A stretch of DNA of 64,000 bases from JBBQYD01 sp942493075 (lineage in GTDB: Bacteria > Verrucomicrobiota > Verrucomicrobiia > Limisphaerales > UBA8199): the NCBI GenBank assembly GCA_942493075.1, contig OW818681.1, positions 682,001-746,000 of the forward strand. Reading direction: 5' to 3'. Under the pieces are notes generated by a model, which was given only the letters and a program-made list of their open reading frames with translations, had not been told where the DNA came from and did no database searches. The position numbers were made by a program, and so were the translations under genes. Shown piece after piece: positions 52,715 to 61,917 of this stretch; the stretch's first letter is position 1; each line of letters starts with the position of its first letter.

Positions 52715-54355
52715 ATGCGCAAACTCACTTGTGTCCTGCTGGCTGCATTGCTGATGCCCTTGCTGGGGTTCGGCCGGACTTATGACCTTGTTGTTTATGG
52801 CGGAACTTCAGCCGGCATTGCGGCAGCAGTCCAGGCCAAGCGCATGGGCAAGACAGTTGTCATTGTTTGCCCCGACAAACATCTGGGCGGGCTTTCCAGC
52901 GGCGGGCTGGGCTTCACGGATACAGGAGATAAGTCAGTCATCGGCGGAATTTCGCGCGAGTTTTACCAGCGGGTTTATCAGCATTACAGCCGTCCTGAAT
53001 CGTGGGTCTGGCAAGCACGCGGCCAATATGGAAATAAAGGGCAAGGCACCCCGGCGGTCGATGGAGCCCAGCGCACCATGTGGATCTTTGAGCCGCATGC
53101 TGCCGAAAGAGTCTTTGAGGATTTCGTTCGAGAATACCAGATACCGGTGCATCGTGACGAATGGCTGGACCGCGCCAAGGGGGTAAAGAAATCGAAGGGA
53201 CGGATCAAATCCATCTCCATGCTCAGCGGTAGGAAGTTCAGCGGCCGGATGTTCATCGACGCCACTTACGAAGGGGATCTGATGGCCGCTGCTGGTGTCG
53301 CTTTTCACGTCGGTCGGGAAGCTCAATCAGTTTACGGCGAGAAATGGGCTGGGGTGCAAACTGGCGTGGTCCATCACGGACACAACTTCGCTGTGCTCAA
53401 GAAGCAGATCAGCCCCTACAAAGTGTCCGGTGATCCCAAGAGTGGGCTTCTGCCTCGCATCAGCAACGAACCGCCAGGTGAATTCGGTGCTGGGGATAAA
53501 CGTGTACAGGCCTACTGTTATCGGATGTGCCTGACGGATCATCCGGAAAACCGAGTGCCGTTTCCTAAACCAGACAATTACGACGCAGCCGATTACGAGC
53601 TGATGCTGCGCATTTTCGGCACCGGTTGGCGGGAAACATTCGACAAGTTCGATCCTATCCCCAATCGCAAGACCGATACGAATAACCATGGGCCGATGAG
53701 CACAGACAACATCGGCTATAATTACGATTATCCGGAAGCCAGCTACGAGCGGCGCCGGGAGATCCTAAAGGAGCACGAGAACTACCAGAAAGGCTGGTTC
53801 TACTTCATCGCCAATGATCCCCGGGTGCCAGAGGATGTTCGGGAAGCCATGAGCAAATGGGGGCTGGCAAAGGACGAATTTGCGGATAACGGCAACTGGC
53901 CTCACCAGATCTACGTCAGAGAAGCGCGCCGCATGATTGGCATGCACGTCATGACCGAGCATGAGTTGCTCAAAACACGCCCCACACCTGGGCCGGTCGG
54001 AATGGGCTCCTACAGCATCGACTCCCATAACGTGCAGCGGTACGTGACGCCGCAGGGCTTTGTGGACAATGAAGGAGATATCGGAGTCTCCACCAAGGGG
54101 CCTTACCAGATCTCTTACGGTGCGCTCGTGCCGAAGAAGGCACAGTGCCAGAACCTGTTGGTGCCTGTTTGCGTGTCCAGTTCGCATGCGGCGTTCGGAT
54201 CTATGCGCATGGAACCGGTGTTTATGATCCTGGGCCAGAGCGCCGCCACGGCTGCTGTGATGGCCATCGAGGCTAAACAAGCCGTCCAGGATGTGCCTTA
54301 CGCCGGGCTCCAGGCCAGACTGCTTGCAGATGGCCAGATCCTGGAGAAGCCATAG
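52715..54355 (+). CDS. Secreted FAD-dependent oxidoreductase
   Basis: 546 residues. A signal peptide (residues 1-21) is followed directly by the FAD-binding motif YDLVVYGGTSAGIAAAVQAKRMGK, then GLSSGGLGFTDTGDKSVIGGISREFY and FIDATYEGDLMAAAGV, which are typical of the FAD-dependent oxidoreductase family (PF12831-like) expanded in Planctomycetes and Verrucomicrobia. C-terminal CVSSSHAAFGSMRMEPVFMILGQSAATAA closes the fold. Substrate unknown; probably oxidises a sugar derivative. Confidence 0.88.
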   Translation: MRKLTCVLLAALLMPLLGFGRTYDLVVYGGTSAGIAAAVQAKRMGKTVVIVCPDKHLGGLSSGGLGFTDTGDKSVIGGISREFYQRVYQHYSRPESWVWQARGQYGNKGQGTPAVDGAQRTMWIFEPHAAERVFEDFVREYQIPVHRDEWLDRAKGVKKSKGRIKSISMLSGRKFSGRMFIDATYEGDLMAAAGVAFHVGREAQSVYGEKWAGVQTGVVHHGHNFAVLKKQISPYKVSGDPKSGLLPRISNEPPGEFGAGDKRVQAYCYRMCLTDHPENRVPFPKPDNYDAADYELMLRIFGTGWRETFDKFDPIPNRKTDTNNHGPMSTDNIGYNYDYPEASYERRREILKEHENYQKGWFYFIANDPRVPEDVREAMSKWGLAKDEFADNGNWPHQIYVREARRMIGMHVMTEHELLKTRPTPGPVGMGSYSIDSHNVQRYVTPQGFVDNEGDIGVSTKGPYQISYGALVPKKAQCQNLLVPVCVSSSHAAFGSMRMEPVFMILGQSAATAAVMAIEAKQAVQDVPYAGLQARLLADGQILEKP

Positions 54356-54368
54356 GTTCTGGCTGTGC

Positions 54369-55289
54369 TCAGCCGGTTGGCTCGCTCACGCTCGCCGACG
54401 CCGGAAAGCCCAGCATGCGGAGCTTTGATCGGAGCACCTCATCCAGGTGCTCCTTATCTTTGGGATAGATGGAGATCAGTCGCTTGCCCTCATGTTGATA
54501 GAGCTGCTGCTTCTTGAGCATGCCGATCTTGTACTCTGCCGTGTCGAGGCCCCAATACTCGATATACACATCCAGTTCGGGCAGGTAAAAATCCGGGCGT
54601 ATCGCATACCCCTCCAGGATTCGGAATCGCTCATCATAGCGGAAGGCTATCCTGTGGGCTGCCAGCCAGTCTGAGATCATCCGCTCGCCCTGAGATTGCA
54701 CCAGCGTGCCAGCTTTGGCTTGGATAGTCTTATTGAGTTCGACTTTCGTCTCGAAGTTACGCCGTTCCAAATAGACCTCATCAAAACACGGATCACAGAA
54801 GGGGCGTTGAAAAGCGAGCCGGCTCCGAGCCACCTCGTCAGCGGAGAGTTCACGACCGCAGCGCTGGCACTTTTTACGCGCATTCACCTGTGCCTGACGC
54901 ATGGCCTCGCGGATACCTTCGGCCGCGGAGTGCGCTGTGCGCTGCACGTAATCCTTCAGGTTGGAATTGGAGGCCAGGTCATCCAGATCGCGCAGGAAGA
55001 TCTGAGCAGCGGCGCCAAAGACCTTCAGGCCTTTGATCGCATACTGTTGCACTTGTGGATGCGGGTCCTTCAGAGCCACCGGGCCAAGCGCGGTTACGGC
55101 ATCGGCGGGATTTGCGCCGAAAACCGCGAGCTTGCCTATAGCGGAAGACGCGAGACGGCGGACTTCACTGGAGGGGTGCTTCAGGAGAGCAATGAGTTCC
55201 GGCAGCACTGCGGGGTCTGTGCCCCGACCGAGGGCAAGAGCACGTTGGACCGCCTGATGATGCAGGTCTTTGTCCATGCTGGGTTTCAT
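54369..55289 (-). CDS. HEAT-repeat / zinc-ribbon / PD-(D/E)XK nuclease-like fusion protein
   Basis: 306 residues with no signal peptide. Residues about 5-125 are HEAT-like helical repeats (LLKHPSSEVRRLASSAIGKL). Residues about 140-172 hold two CxxC pairs (CQRCG and CDPC), a zinc ribbon. The C-terminal 120 residues (GERMISDWLAAHRIAFRYDE, GYAIRPDFYLPELDVYIEYWG, then a K-rich helix) match the restriction-endonuclease-like core: Glu, Asp and Glu in a strand, then Lys. I infer a metal-dependent nuclease fused to binding modules; activity unproven. The ATG at 55289 was chosen over the GTG at 55298. It is separated by 138 bp from gatB, on the same strand. Confidence 0.72.
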   Translation of the reverse strand: MKPSMDKDLHHQAVQRALALGRGTDPAVLPELIALLKHPSSEVRRLASSAIGKLAVFGANPADAVTALGPVALKDPHPQVQQYAIKGLKVFGAAAQIFLRDLDDLASNSNLKDYVQRTAHSAAEGIREAMRQAQVNARKKCQRCGRELSADEVARSRLAFQRPFCDPCFDEVYLERRNFETKVELNKTIQAKAGTLVQSQGERMISDWLAAHRIAFRYDERFRILEGYAIRPDFYLPELDVYIEYWGLDTAEYKIGMLKKQQLYQHEGKRLISIYPKDKEHLDEVLRSKLRMLGFPASASVSEPTG

Positions 55290-55427
55290 AGGCACCACAG
55301 TGCCTCGGTGGCGATGCGTCGAGCGAGTGACAGCGAGTCAAGGCATCGAACCGGGGCTTAGATATGATGACATCCTGAGCCGTAGCCAGCGCTCAGTCAA
55401 GACCGCTTATGTGGCTGAGATGCCCGG

Positions 55428-56852
55428 CTACCCCTTGAGCTTTTGCTCCAGGATCTCACCGGCCAGGCCGGGGTTCGCTTTGCCCTTGCTCAGCTTCATG
55501 ACCTGACCTTTAAGGAAGTTCAGCGCTACTACCTTGCCTGCCTTAAAATCGGCTGCTGGACCTGGATTCGCAGCTATCGCCTGGTCACAAAAGGCCTCGA
55601 TGGCTCCGCTGTCGCTGACCTGCGCGAGGCCCTTGCTCTCGACAATCTTCCCAGGCGCTGTGCCGGTGCTGAACATTTCCAGAAAAACATCCTGGCCAAT
55701 CTTGTTGCTGATCTTTCCGGAATCGATAAGGTCCACCAGCTCTGAGATGGAGTCGGGAGCGAACTTGAGTGCGGGGAGCGTCGTGCTTGTTTCGCTGAGT
55801 TTCGCTCGCAGATTGTTGATAACCCAATTGGCCACCGCTTTAGGATTTTTCGCTTTCCGTGCGATGCCCTCATAGTAGTTGCCTAGCGGCTGGTCCCATA
55901 CAAACGTCTGGGCATCACCTGCGGGCAATTGGTACTCGCGGATAAAGCGCTGTTTGCGGGCCAGGGGCAACTCGATAACACGTTTCGAAACCTCTTCCAG
56001 CCATGACTCGGTCGGTTCAAATGGCATCAGATCCGGTTCCGGGAAATAGCGGTAGTCGTGCGCATGTTCCTTTGTCCGCATTTCTTCCGTGATGCCAGCC
56101 ACATCATCCCATCGGCGAGTGGATTGGATCAGCTTGCCGCCTTTGGAGACCACCTCGATCTGACGCGGAATCTCATATTCCAGCGCCTTGCGCACGCCGC
56201 TGAAACTGTTCATGTTTTTGATCTCGATCTTGGCCCCGAGCTCTTTTGTGCCCTTCAGTCGGACACTCACATTCACGTCGCAACGGACCATGCCCTTTTC
56301 CATGTCGCAATCGCTGACGCCTCCATAGACCAGGATCTCTTTAAGGGCATTCAGATATTCGTAAGCCATATCGGAGCTGGTGATGTCCGGTTCCGATACG
56401 ATTTCCATCAGGGGGACGCCTGCGCGGTTAAAATCGATTCCGCTGTTGCGATCAAAATGAAAGTTCTTGCCGACATCTTCCTCCAGGTGCGCGCGGGTGA
56501 TGCGGACCCTAGACAGACCGCCATTAAGCTCAAACTCGACATAGCCGCTGCTGGTCGAAGGTTGGTCATACTGGGTGATCTGGTAATTCTTCGGCATGTC
56601 CGGATAGAAATAATTCTTCCGGTCAAACTTGGCGCGGGGCGGAATGGTGCAGTTGAGCAGGTAACCTGTGAGGGCGGTTAACTTGAGCGCTTCGGCGTTG
56701 GGTACGGGGAGGACGCCGGGCAAACCGAGGCAGACCGGGCAGACGTTGGTGTTTGGAGGCGCGCCAAATTCATTGGGGCACCCGCACCACATCTTGGACC
56801 GGGTTTTCAGTTGCACGTGGGTTTCCAGCCCGATAACCGCTTCGTAATCCAT
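55428..56852 (-). CDS. gatB: Asp/Glu-tRNA amidotransferase subunit B
   Basis: 474 residues, the usual GatB length. Family signatures: YEAVIGLETHVQLKTRSKMWCGC, GAPPNTNVCPVCLGLPGVLPVPN, FDRKNYFYPDMPKNYQITQYDQP, FNRAGVPLMEIVSEPDI, RCDVNVSVR. The C-terminal YqeY-like tail domain ends KLSKGKANPGLAGEILEQKLKG. GatB gives misacylated Glu-tRNA(Gln) or Asp-tRNA(Asn) to the amidation reaction together with GatA and GatC, which are not in the window. Confidence 0.96.
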   Translation of the reverse strand: MDYEAVIGLETHVQLKTRSKMWCGCPNEFGAPPNTNVCPVCLGLPGVLPVPNAEALKLTALTGYLLNCTIPPRAKFDRKNYFYPDMPKNYQITQYDQPSTSSGYVEFELNGGLSRVRITRAHLEEDVGKNFHFDRNSGIDFNRAGVPLMEIVSEPDITSSDMAYEYLNALKEILVYGGVSDCDMEKGMVRCDVNVSVRLKGTKELGAKIEIKNMNSFSGVRKALEYEIPRQIEVVSKGGKLIQSTRRWDDVAGITEEMRTKEHAHDYRYFPEPDLMPFEPTESWLEEVSKRVIELPLARKQRFIREYQLPAGDAQTFVWDQPLGNYYEGIARKAKNPKAVANWVINNLRAKLSETSTTLPALKFAPDSISELVDLIDSGKISNKIGQDVFLEMFSTGTAPGKIVESKGLAQVSDSGAIEAFCDQAIAANPGPAADFKAGKVVALNFLKGQVMKLSKGKANPGLAGEILEQKLKG

Positions 56853-56936
56853 AACGCAGGGCGCAAGATAGGCCAGACATCCGTTCTGATAAAGGAGGAT
56901 TGTGGCGGGACAAAAGCGAACCCAAGCGGAAAGTGG

Positions 56937-57407
56937 CTAGAGGCCCAGAATACTCCTGATCCTTTCCCATGCGGAAGGGGGAGTGAATTCCACGGTTTCG
57001 ACGTATCTGAGCTCCCATGCAGGACGGTTAGTGGCGAAGAATTCGATACTCATCTGTGCGGCGTTGGAAGCCACACAAAGGGTTGTGGCACTATCCTTTC
57101 CTGCGTAACGGATCTCGAACATGGAGGTCCCCCGAACCGGTATGATTCTTTCTACTGCAAAATCTTCAAGCTGGCTGCGGCTAACGCTTGCCAGTCGGCT
57201 GCGACAGGTAAGCGTGTTCAGATAGGCCGTCAGAGCTTCGCTGTCTTTCCCCCTGAAATCAGGCCAGGGGAGGGTTTCTTTGGGATCGACGCCGATTTTG
57301 GAGAATGCATGGGCCTTGGGGGGCAGCAAAGAATAGGCGAGAAGGCTAGCGAACAGCGCGAGTGCCAGCGCTACCATCAATACAACGGGGCGGTGTGTGT
57401 TCATCAT
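56937..57407 (-). CDS. Hypothetical membrane-anchored protein
   Basis: 156 residues from the ATG at 57407; a start at 57455 would add 16 residues. One N-terminal hydrophobic segment (RPVVLMVALALALFASLLAYSLL) anchors it or serves as a signal; the remainder is beta-rich (SMFEIRYAGKDSATTLCVASNAAQMSIEFFA) and likely extracytoplasmic. No family recognised. The gene is 84 bp upstream of gatB, on the same strand. Confidence 0.6.
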   Translation of the reverse strand: MMNTHRPVVLMVALALALFASLLAYSLLPPKAHAFSKIGVDPKETLPWPDFRGKDSEALTAYLNTLTCRSRLASVSRSQLEDFAVERIIPVRGTSMFEIRYAGKDSATTLCVASNAAQMSIEFFATNRPAWELRYVETVEFTPPSAWERIRSILGL

Positions 57408-57564
57408 AAGCGCCTGCTGGTGGTACATGCTGGACCTGTCATGGAACGCATTCAAGGACTTTACATTAGTGTTAACATCCCATGACTTAAGAGTTCTTTT
57501 TATGAAATTCTTGCCCGGGCTTGAACTTCGCCGGAATATGCCTATGCTGGGACCCGTCTAAAGC

Positions 57565-58314
57565 ATGCAAAAAAACCGCCGATCCTGGCAATCGTTTGAG
57601 GAGATAAAGAAGGCTGCCGAAGAGAGTGACCCGGTGGCTCAATGTCATTTGGGCATTTGCTACCAGAATGGCCAGGGTGTGCAGCAGGATTATACCGAAG
57701 CGGTTAAGTGGTTCCGTCGCGCCGCCGATCAGAACGACACCGCGGCACAGTGTTACCTGGGATTTTGCTATCAGACCGGCACTGGAGTTCCTCAGGAGTT
57801 TGGCCAGGCCGCCAAGTGGTTCCGGGAAGCCGCCGAACAGGGAGATCCTGCGGCGCAGTTCAATTTGGGCGTTTTGTATGAGACCGGGCAAGGCGTTTCG
57901 CAAAACTACGCTGAGGCTGTCAAGTGGTACCACGCCGCCGCAGAGCAGGGGGAGCCGCAGGCGCAATTCAATTTAGGAGTTTTCTACGAGACGGGCCAGG
58001 TCGTACCTCAAAACTACGAGGAGGCGGTCAAGTGGTATCGTCTCTCTGCCGAACAGGAGGTAGGTCCCGCGCAGTGCAACCTGGGGCTCTGTTATGAGAC
58101 GGGGCGCGGCGTGGAGCAAAACGTGCGGGAAGCTGTGAAATGGTTTTGTCGGGCCGCCCGCCAGGGGGATAAAACAGCCCAGCACAATTTGGGTGTGTAT
58201 TACGCCAGCCTGGAAGCGGCTGAGGAAGCCACCGCTGCTGCCTGCGAAGGCATGGAGGGTGAAGAGGTCGAGGATGAAGCTTCCGCCGATTCCGAGGACC
58301 AGCGGCCAACCTAA
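57565..58314 (+). CDS. Sel1-repeat (TPR-like) protein
   Basis: 249 residues with about six consecutive 36-residue Sel1 repeats, each of the type AQCNLGLCYETGRGVEQNVREAVKWF, beginning near residue 25 and ending near 215. The last 30 residues are acidic (Glu/Asp-rich). No signal peptide, so probably cytoplasmic protein-protein contact. Partner unknown. Confidence 0.92.
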   Translation: MQKNRRSWQSFEEIKKAAEESDPVAQCHLGICYQNGQGVQQDYTEAVKWFRRAADQNDTAAQCYLGFCYQTGTGVPQEFGQAAKWFREAAEQGDPAAQFNLGVLYETGQGVSQNYAEAVKWYHAAAEQGEPQAQFNLGVFYETGQVVPQNYEEAVKWYRLSAEQEVGPAQCNLGLCYETGRGVEQNVREAVKWFCRAARQGDKTAQHNLGVYYASLEAAEEATAAACEGMEGEEVEDEASADSEDQRPT

Positions 58315-58325
58315 AGCGCTTTCGT

Positions 58326-59450
58326 ATGCACCAACCTCCTGCGATCCACGGTGGTTCTATCCGGATCATTCTGGCGTTTCTCTGCTTAATCTCACTCATG
58401 GCACGGGCTGTACAGCCGTTGAACAGCCAGCCTCGGGACTGGCGCCATCAGCTCTCCCCTGAGTCGTTCCAGAAGGCCGACGCCGGTGCGTGGATGTCCG
58501 GTTGGGTCCGTCCACCATTTGCTTACGATGAACTCATTTACTCCTGGAGACCGCAGCTGGGTGATACCTTCCGCCTTTATCTTCAAGCCGAATTCGCCCC
58601 CGGGGATGCCAGTGAGTGGCTGTATGCCGGGTTCTGGGGACCCATTGCCGATGGAATCACAAACCGGCAGCGTCCCACCTTCGACCGAGGTCAACTCGAC
58701 ATGGACTGGCTCAAGCTCAGAACAAACGCCACAGGATTTCGGTTCAAAGTAGTGGCTGCAGGAGCCAAAGCGCTGGCCAAGCCGCCTGCCATCACGATTG
58801 TGGCTACGGACCTGAATTCATCCAGGCCGGAAGCCGTGAGCGTTTCGGAAGCTTTGCAAGGTCGTGTGCTCGAGATCCCGCTTCGGCGGCAAACGAATGC
58901 CGCGGGAGAATGGATGAAAGATCGGTGCCAATCCGCTGCTCTGGCTTCGGCCATGGAGTACTATGGCAAATCCGTGTTGCTCGAAGACATCGTGCGGTTT
59001 ACCCATGACCCTGAATACAATTACCCGGGTCTTTGGCCCCGCGTGATCGCTGCGGCTGCCGAGTTTGGATATGAAGGGTATGTTGACAGGTTCCGCGATT
59101 GGACTTCTGTGCGCAACGCGTTGGCAGAGAACAAAGTGATCCTGTGTTCCATGCGCCTGAAGGAAGGGCAGTGCAAATCTCCGCCGTATGTCTCTATGGG
59201 CAACCATATCGTAGCTCTTTGCGGCGTGACTGACGACGGGCGAGTGGTGGTTACCGATTCCGCCATGGGTAAGAGCGGGCGCGGATTCCTCTGCCAATGG
59301 CTCCAGAGCGATTTTGAAAAGGTATGGATGCAGACGAAGGGCGGGGTGGCTATGGTGATCTGTCCACCCGTGGGCGCAGACCCGCTGCTGGTAAAGAACT
59401 TGCCACCCTTTCCGACCGATCGAAAGTTCCCCTCCGGAGACGACCATTAA
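58326..59450 (+). CDS. C39-like peptidase-domain secreted protein
   Basis: 374 residues with a signal peptide (about residues 10-28). Residues 30-190 are an uncharacterised beta-rich N-terminal region. The papain-like domain at about 195-350 has the catalytic Cys in KDRCQSAALASAMEYYG, His in SMGNHIVALCGV and Asp in VVTDSAMG, typical of the C39-like family. It probably cleaves peptides or has lost that function, as many do. It lies 11 bp after the Sel1 gene and ends overlapping the last bases of a convergent gene. Confidence 0.82.
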   Translation: MHQPPAIHGGSIRIILAFLCLISLMARAVQPLNSQPRDWRHQLSPESFQKADAGAWMSGWVRPPFAYDELIYSWRPQLGDTFRLYLQAEFAPGDASEWLYAGFWGPIADGITNRQRPTFDRGQLDMDWLKLRTNATGFRFKVVAAGAKALAKPPAITIVATDLNSSRPEAVSVSEALQGRVLEIPLRRQTNAAGEWMKDRCQSAALASAMEYYGKSVLLEDIVRFTHDPEYNYPGLWPRVIAAAAEFGYEGYVDRFRDWTSVRNALAENKVILCSMRLKEGQCKSPPYVSMGNHIVALCGVTDDGRVVVTDSAMGKSGRGFLCQWLQSDFEKVWMQTKGGVAMVICPPVGADPLLVKNLPPFPTDRKFPSGDDH

Positions 59451-60499
59451 GGAGTTGCAGGTTTAATTGGTGCACCGAACCCGGCTACGAGCGCTGCATA
59501 TTCTTTTCTGCTGATGACGATCATGCAGCCGTGGCGAACCTTGGGCGGCAGACTATACTTATCCCAATCTGGCCTCTGATATCCAGCCGGTTGAAACCAG
59601 GGTCCTTCCAGGGTCTGCGCGACGGATAAGCCATAGGAGACCCCCGGATACTGCTCGTAATAACAGTACCACGCCTTCCCTGTCGGTGACGGTATAAGGG
59701 TCGGTGCTTCCCGGAAGCTTGGACTTATGGGCGGTCCTGGCGGGGAATAGGGACCGAGCAAGTCCGGCGAGCGGCTGATGCGAATCGTTTTACCGGTTGG
59801 CCACTCGATCGTGGGATAGCGCTCATCCTTGACGATGGCGTAATAAAAGCCGCCTATCTTGCGAATGATCACATCGATCGTGGCCATGTCCCAAGTGAAG
59901 AGCTTTTTGGGAGGATCAGAGAACGTGCGCATGTCTTTCGAAGTGACATACAAAGTGCGCTGTCCGGCCCAGTAAGGCTCCGGGAGATCGGTTTTTCCAA
60001 GGTCATGCGTGGTATGCCAGGTGACCAAATACTGTGAGCTTGGTTTGTCGAAGTAGATCTTGGGTGCGCCGATCCTTGCCATCGCTTTCGGATAATCGGG
60101 CACGCGCGTGAGGTCGGGAGTGTAATCCGAGTGCTTTTTCCAGGTGATCAAATCGTCTGAAACCCAGAAATTGATGTCCGGTTGGTCATCGGCTCGGTTT
60201 CCCACCAGGTAATAGCGGCCATCGTGACCTTTGGAGATATCAGCATGTCCCCGGTATTCCTGGCTGACTCGTTTGCCGCCATTGAGAATCGTCCAGTGCA
60301 GTCCATTCGTGCTGACGCTGTAATAAAGCCGGCCATAATCGCCCTGCATCATGTGAGCAAACAGGTAGGCCTCGTTGACCGGGTGTTCGCCTGGGCCTGC
60401 CTGTCCTGGAGGATCTGGCATTTGGGCTCGACAGAATACGGGAAGGGTACAAATGGACAGAAGGAGAATCTTCAAGCTGATCTTCAGGCGCGATTTCAT
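59447..60499 (-). CDS. Secreted GH43-like beta-propeller glycosidase
   Basis: 350 residues from the ATG at 60499, giving a signal peptide (MKSRLKISLKILLLSICTLPV, cut near CRAQM). Blades contain the repeating W...S.DLITW pattern (INFWVSDDLITWKKHSD, TLYVTSKDMRTFSD, TIRISRSPDLLGPY), typical of GH43/GH32-like five-bladed propellers. A conserved Asp in GHADISKGHDG and Glu in FREAPTLIPSP are candidate catalytic acids. Substrate unassigned. An upstream ATG at 60562 is considered less likely. Confidence 0.75.
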   Translation of the reverse strand: MKSRLKISLKILLLSICTLPVFCRAQMPDPPGQAGPGEHPVNEAYLFAHMMQGDYGRLYYSVSTNGLHWTILNGGKRVSQEYRGHADISKGHDGRYYLVGNRADDQPDINFWVSDDLITWKKHSDYTPDLTRVPDYPKAMARIGAPKIYFDKPSSQYLVTWHTTHDLGKTDLPEPYWAGQRTLYVTSKDMRTFSDPPKKLFTWDMATIDVIIRKIGGFYYAIVKDERYPTIEWPTGKTIRISRSPDLLGPYSPPGPPISPSFREAPTLIPSPTGKAWYCYYEQYPGVSYGLSVAQTLEGPWFQPAGYQRPDWDKYSLPPKVRHGCMIVISRKEYAALVAGFGAPIKPATP

Positions 60500-60685
60500 A
60501 CTTGTGGTTTTGCTCACATAGTCCGTGGGCTCCAAAGTGGAACTCCGCGCTTGTGGCAGCAAGCAAATCCTGCCTCAGTTGATCTGATCTTCGGTTGGGA
60601 TGAGCTGCTTTGACCAGGGAAGAGTGCTTTTCGAAGTTTCATTTCAGCTTGCCGGACGCATCTGCATGGACTACGAAGATCACCC

Positions 60686-61825
60686 GTGGTCGCTACCGTA
60701 ATCCTGGGTTCTTTGAGTTTGCTGAGCCTGCTGCTAATGCTTTGGCAGTGGGTGCTGGCACGCCGGTTCCCATTGCATCAGCGCCGCCCGCCCAGTTCAC
60801 CCATTCCTGTGACCTTGTTGAAACCGCTTAAAGGTTGCGATGACCATACTGAGCACTGCTTGAGGAGTTGGTTTGAACAAGCCTACGCTGGGCCGGTCCA
60901 GATTCTGTTCGGCGTGGCGGATGGGAATGATCCGGTATGCTCGATCGTGCGTGGGTTGATTCAGCAATACCCGTGCGTGGATGCCGAATTGGTCATTTGC
61001 GGTCCTCTTTCCGGCGCGAATCTCAAAGTCTCAAAACTTGAACAGCTATCCGAACGAGCCAGGCACGATGCGATCGTGGTCAGCGATGCCGATGTCTGGG
61101 CGCCTCCTAACTTGTTAACGCAGGCCGTAGCACATTTGCAGGATGAAAATGTCGGGCTGGTAAACTGCTTTTATCGGTTGGCCGCCACCTCCCGGGGTGC
61201 ACTTCAGTGGGAAGCGGTGGCGATCAATGCGGATTTCTGGAGCCAGGTGCTCCAGGCGCAGGCGCTCAAGCCCATGGACTTCGCCCTAGGTGCCGTAATG
61301 GTCAGCCGAAGGGAAACCGTGCGCGGAATAGGCGGGTTTACGGCCTTGCGTGATTGCCTGGCGGACGATTATCAGCTTGGCCACCGGATCGCTCGCTCTG
61401 GGAAGCGGATCGCTCTGTGCCCTGTTGTGGTGGAATGCCGTTCTAAAGAGGCCAATTGGGCGGAGACGTGGGCGCACCAGCTACGCTGGGCACGGACGAT
61501 CCGCGTCTGCCAGCGTCTGCCTTACTTTTTCAGCATCCTCAGCAATCCGACACTGTGGCCTGTATTATGGCTGGCAATCACCCCTGGCGCGTGGGCTTTG
61601 GGATTCTGCTTGCTTGCAGCGATCATTCGCGCCTGGTCCGCACGAGATCAGCAGCGGTTGTTGAACCCAGGCCAGCCAGTTGCGCCGATCCTGATGCCAC
61701 ACCTTAAAGACCTCTTGCAGACAGGAGTCTGGGCCGCCGCTTTCCTGGGGAGCACCGTTGTGTGGCGTGGCGAACAGATGCGACTAAACAACGACGGGAC
61801 CATGGTGCGCCTTGGGAAGGGCTAA
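60686..61825 (+). CDS. Ceramide glucosyltransferase/HpnI-like glycosyltransferase
   Basis: 379 residues from a GTG. N-terminal hydrophobic segment, then the GT21-type core: PVTLLKPLKGCDDHTEHCLRSWFEQAY, VSDADVWAPP (metal-binding), CLADDYQLGHRIA and the HQLRWARTIR (Q/RxxRW) product-site motif. Two or more C-terminal membrane helices (LWPVLWLAITPGAWALGF). The family includes HpnI, which glycosylates hopanoid precursors, and ceramide glucosyltransferases. No other hopanoid gene is nearby, so the acceptor is undecided. Confidence 0.88.
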   Translation: MVATVILGSLSLLSLLLMLWQWVLARRFPLHQRRPPSSPIPVTLLKPLKGCDDHTEHCLRSWFEQAYAGPVQILFGVADGNDPVCSIVRGLIQQYPCVDAELVICGPLSGANLKVSKLEQLSERARHDAIVVSDADVWAPPNLLTQAVAHLQDENVGLVNCFYRLAATSRGALQWEAVAINADFWSQVLQAQALKPMDFALGAVMVSRRETVRGIGGFTALRDCLADDYQLGHRIARSGKRIALCPVVVECRSKEANWAETWAHQLRWARTIRVCQRLPYFFSILSNPTLWPVLWLAITPGAWALGFCLLAAIIRAWSARDQQRLLNPGQPVAPILMPHLKDLLQTGVWAAAFLGSTVVWRGEQMRLNNDGTMVRLGKG

Positions 61826-61864
61826 CATCTGAAAGGCCAGCGGAGATGGTTTCTTAAAACAAAC

Positions 61865-61893
61865 AGGGCAGCGCCAAGGATCGGCGCTGCCCT
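61865..61893 (-). terminator. Terminator hairpin at the end of the last gene
   Basis: AGGGCAGCGCC (61865-61875) pairs perfectly with GGCGCTGCCCT (61883-61893). On the minus strand the stem is followed by GTTTGTTTT, fitting a terminator for the leftward gene; the plus-strand side has only a short T run. Confidence 0.75.
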
Positions 61894-61917
61894 TTGAGAA
61901 GACAAAGTTCCGGCTTA

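Noticed and set aside
57487..57966. Minus-strand ORF with a repetitive Leu/Arg sequence
   Set aside because: The repetition is the reverse-strand image of the Sel1 repeats of the plus-strand gene.
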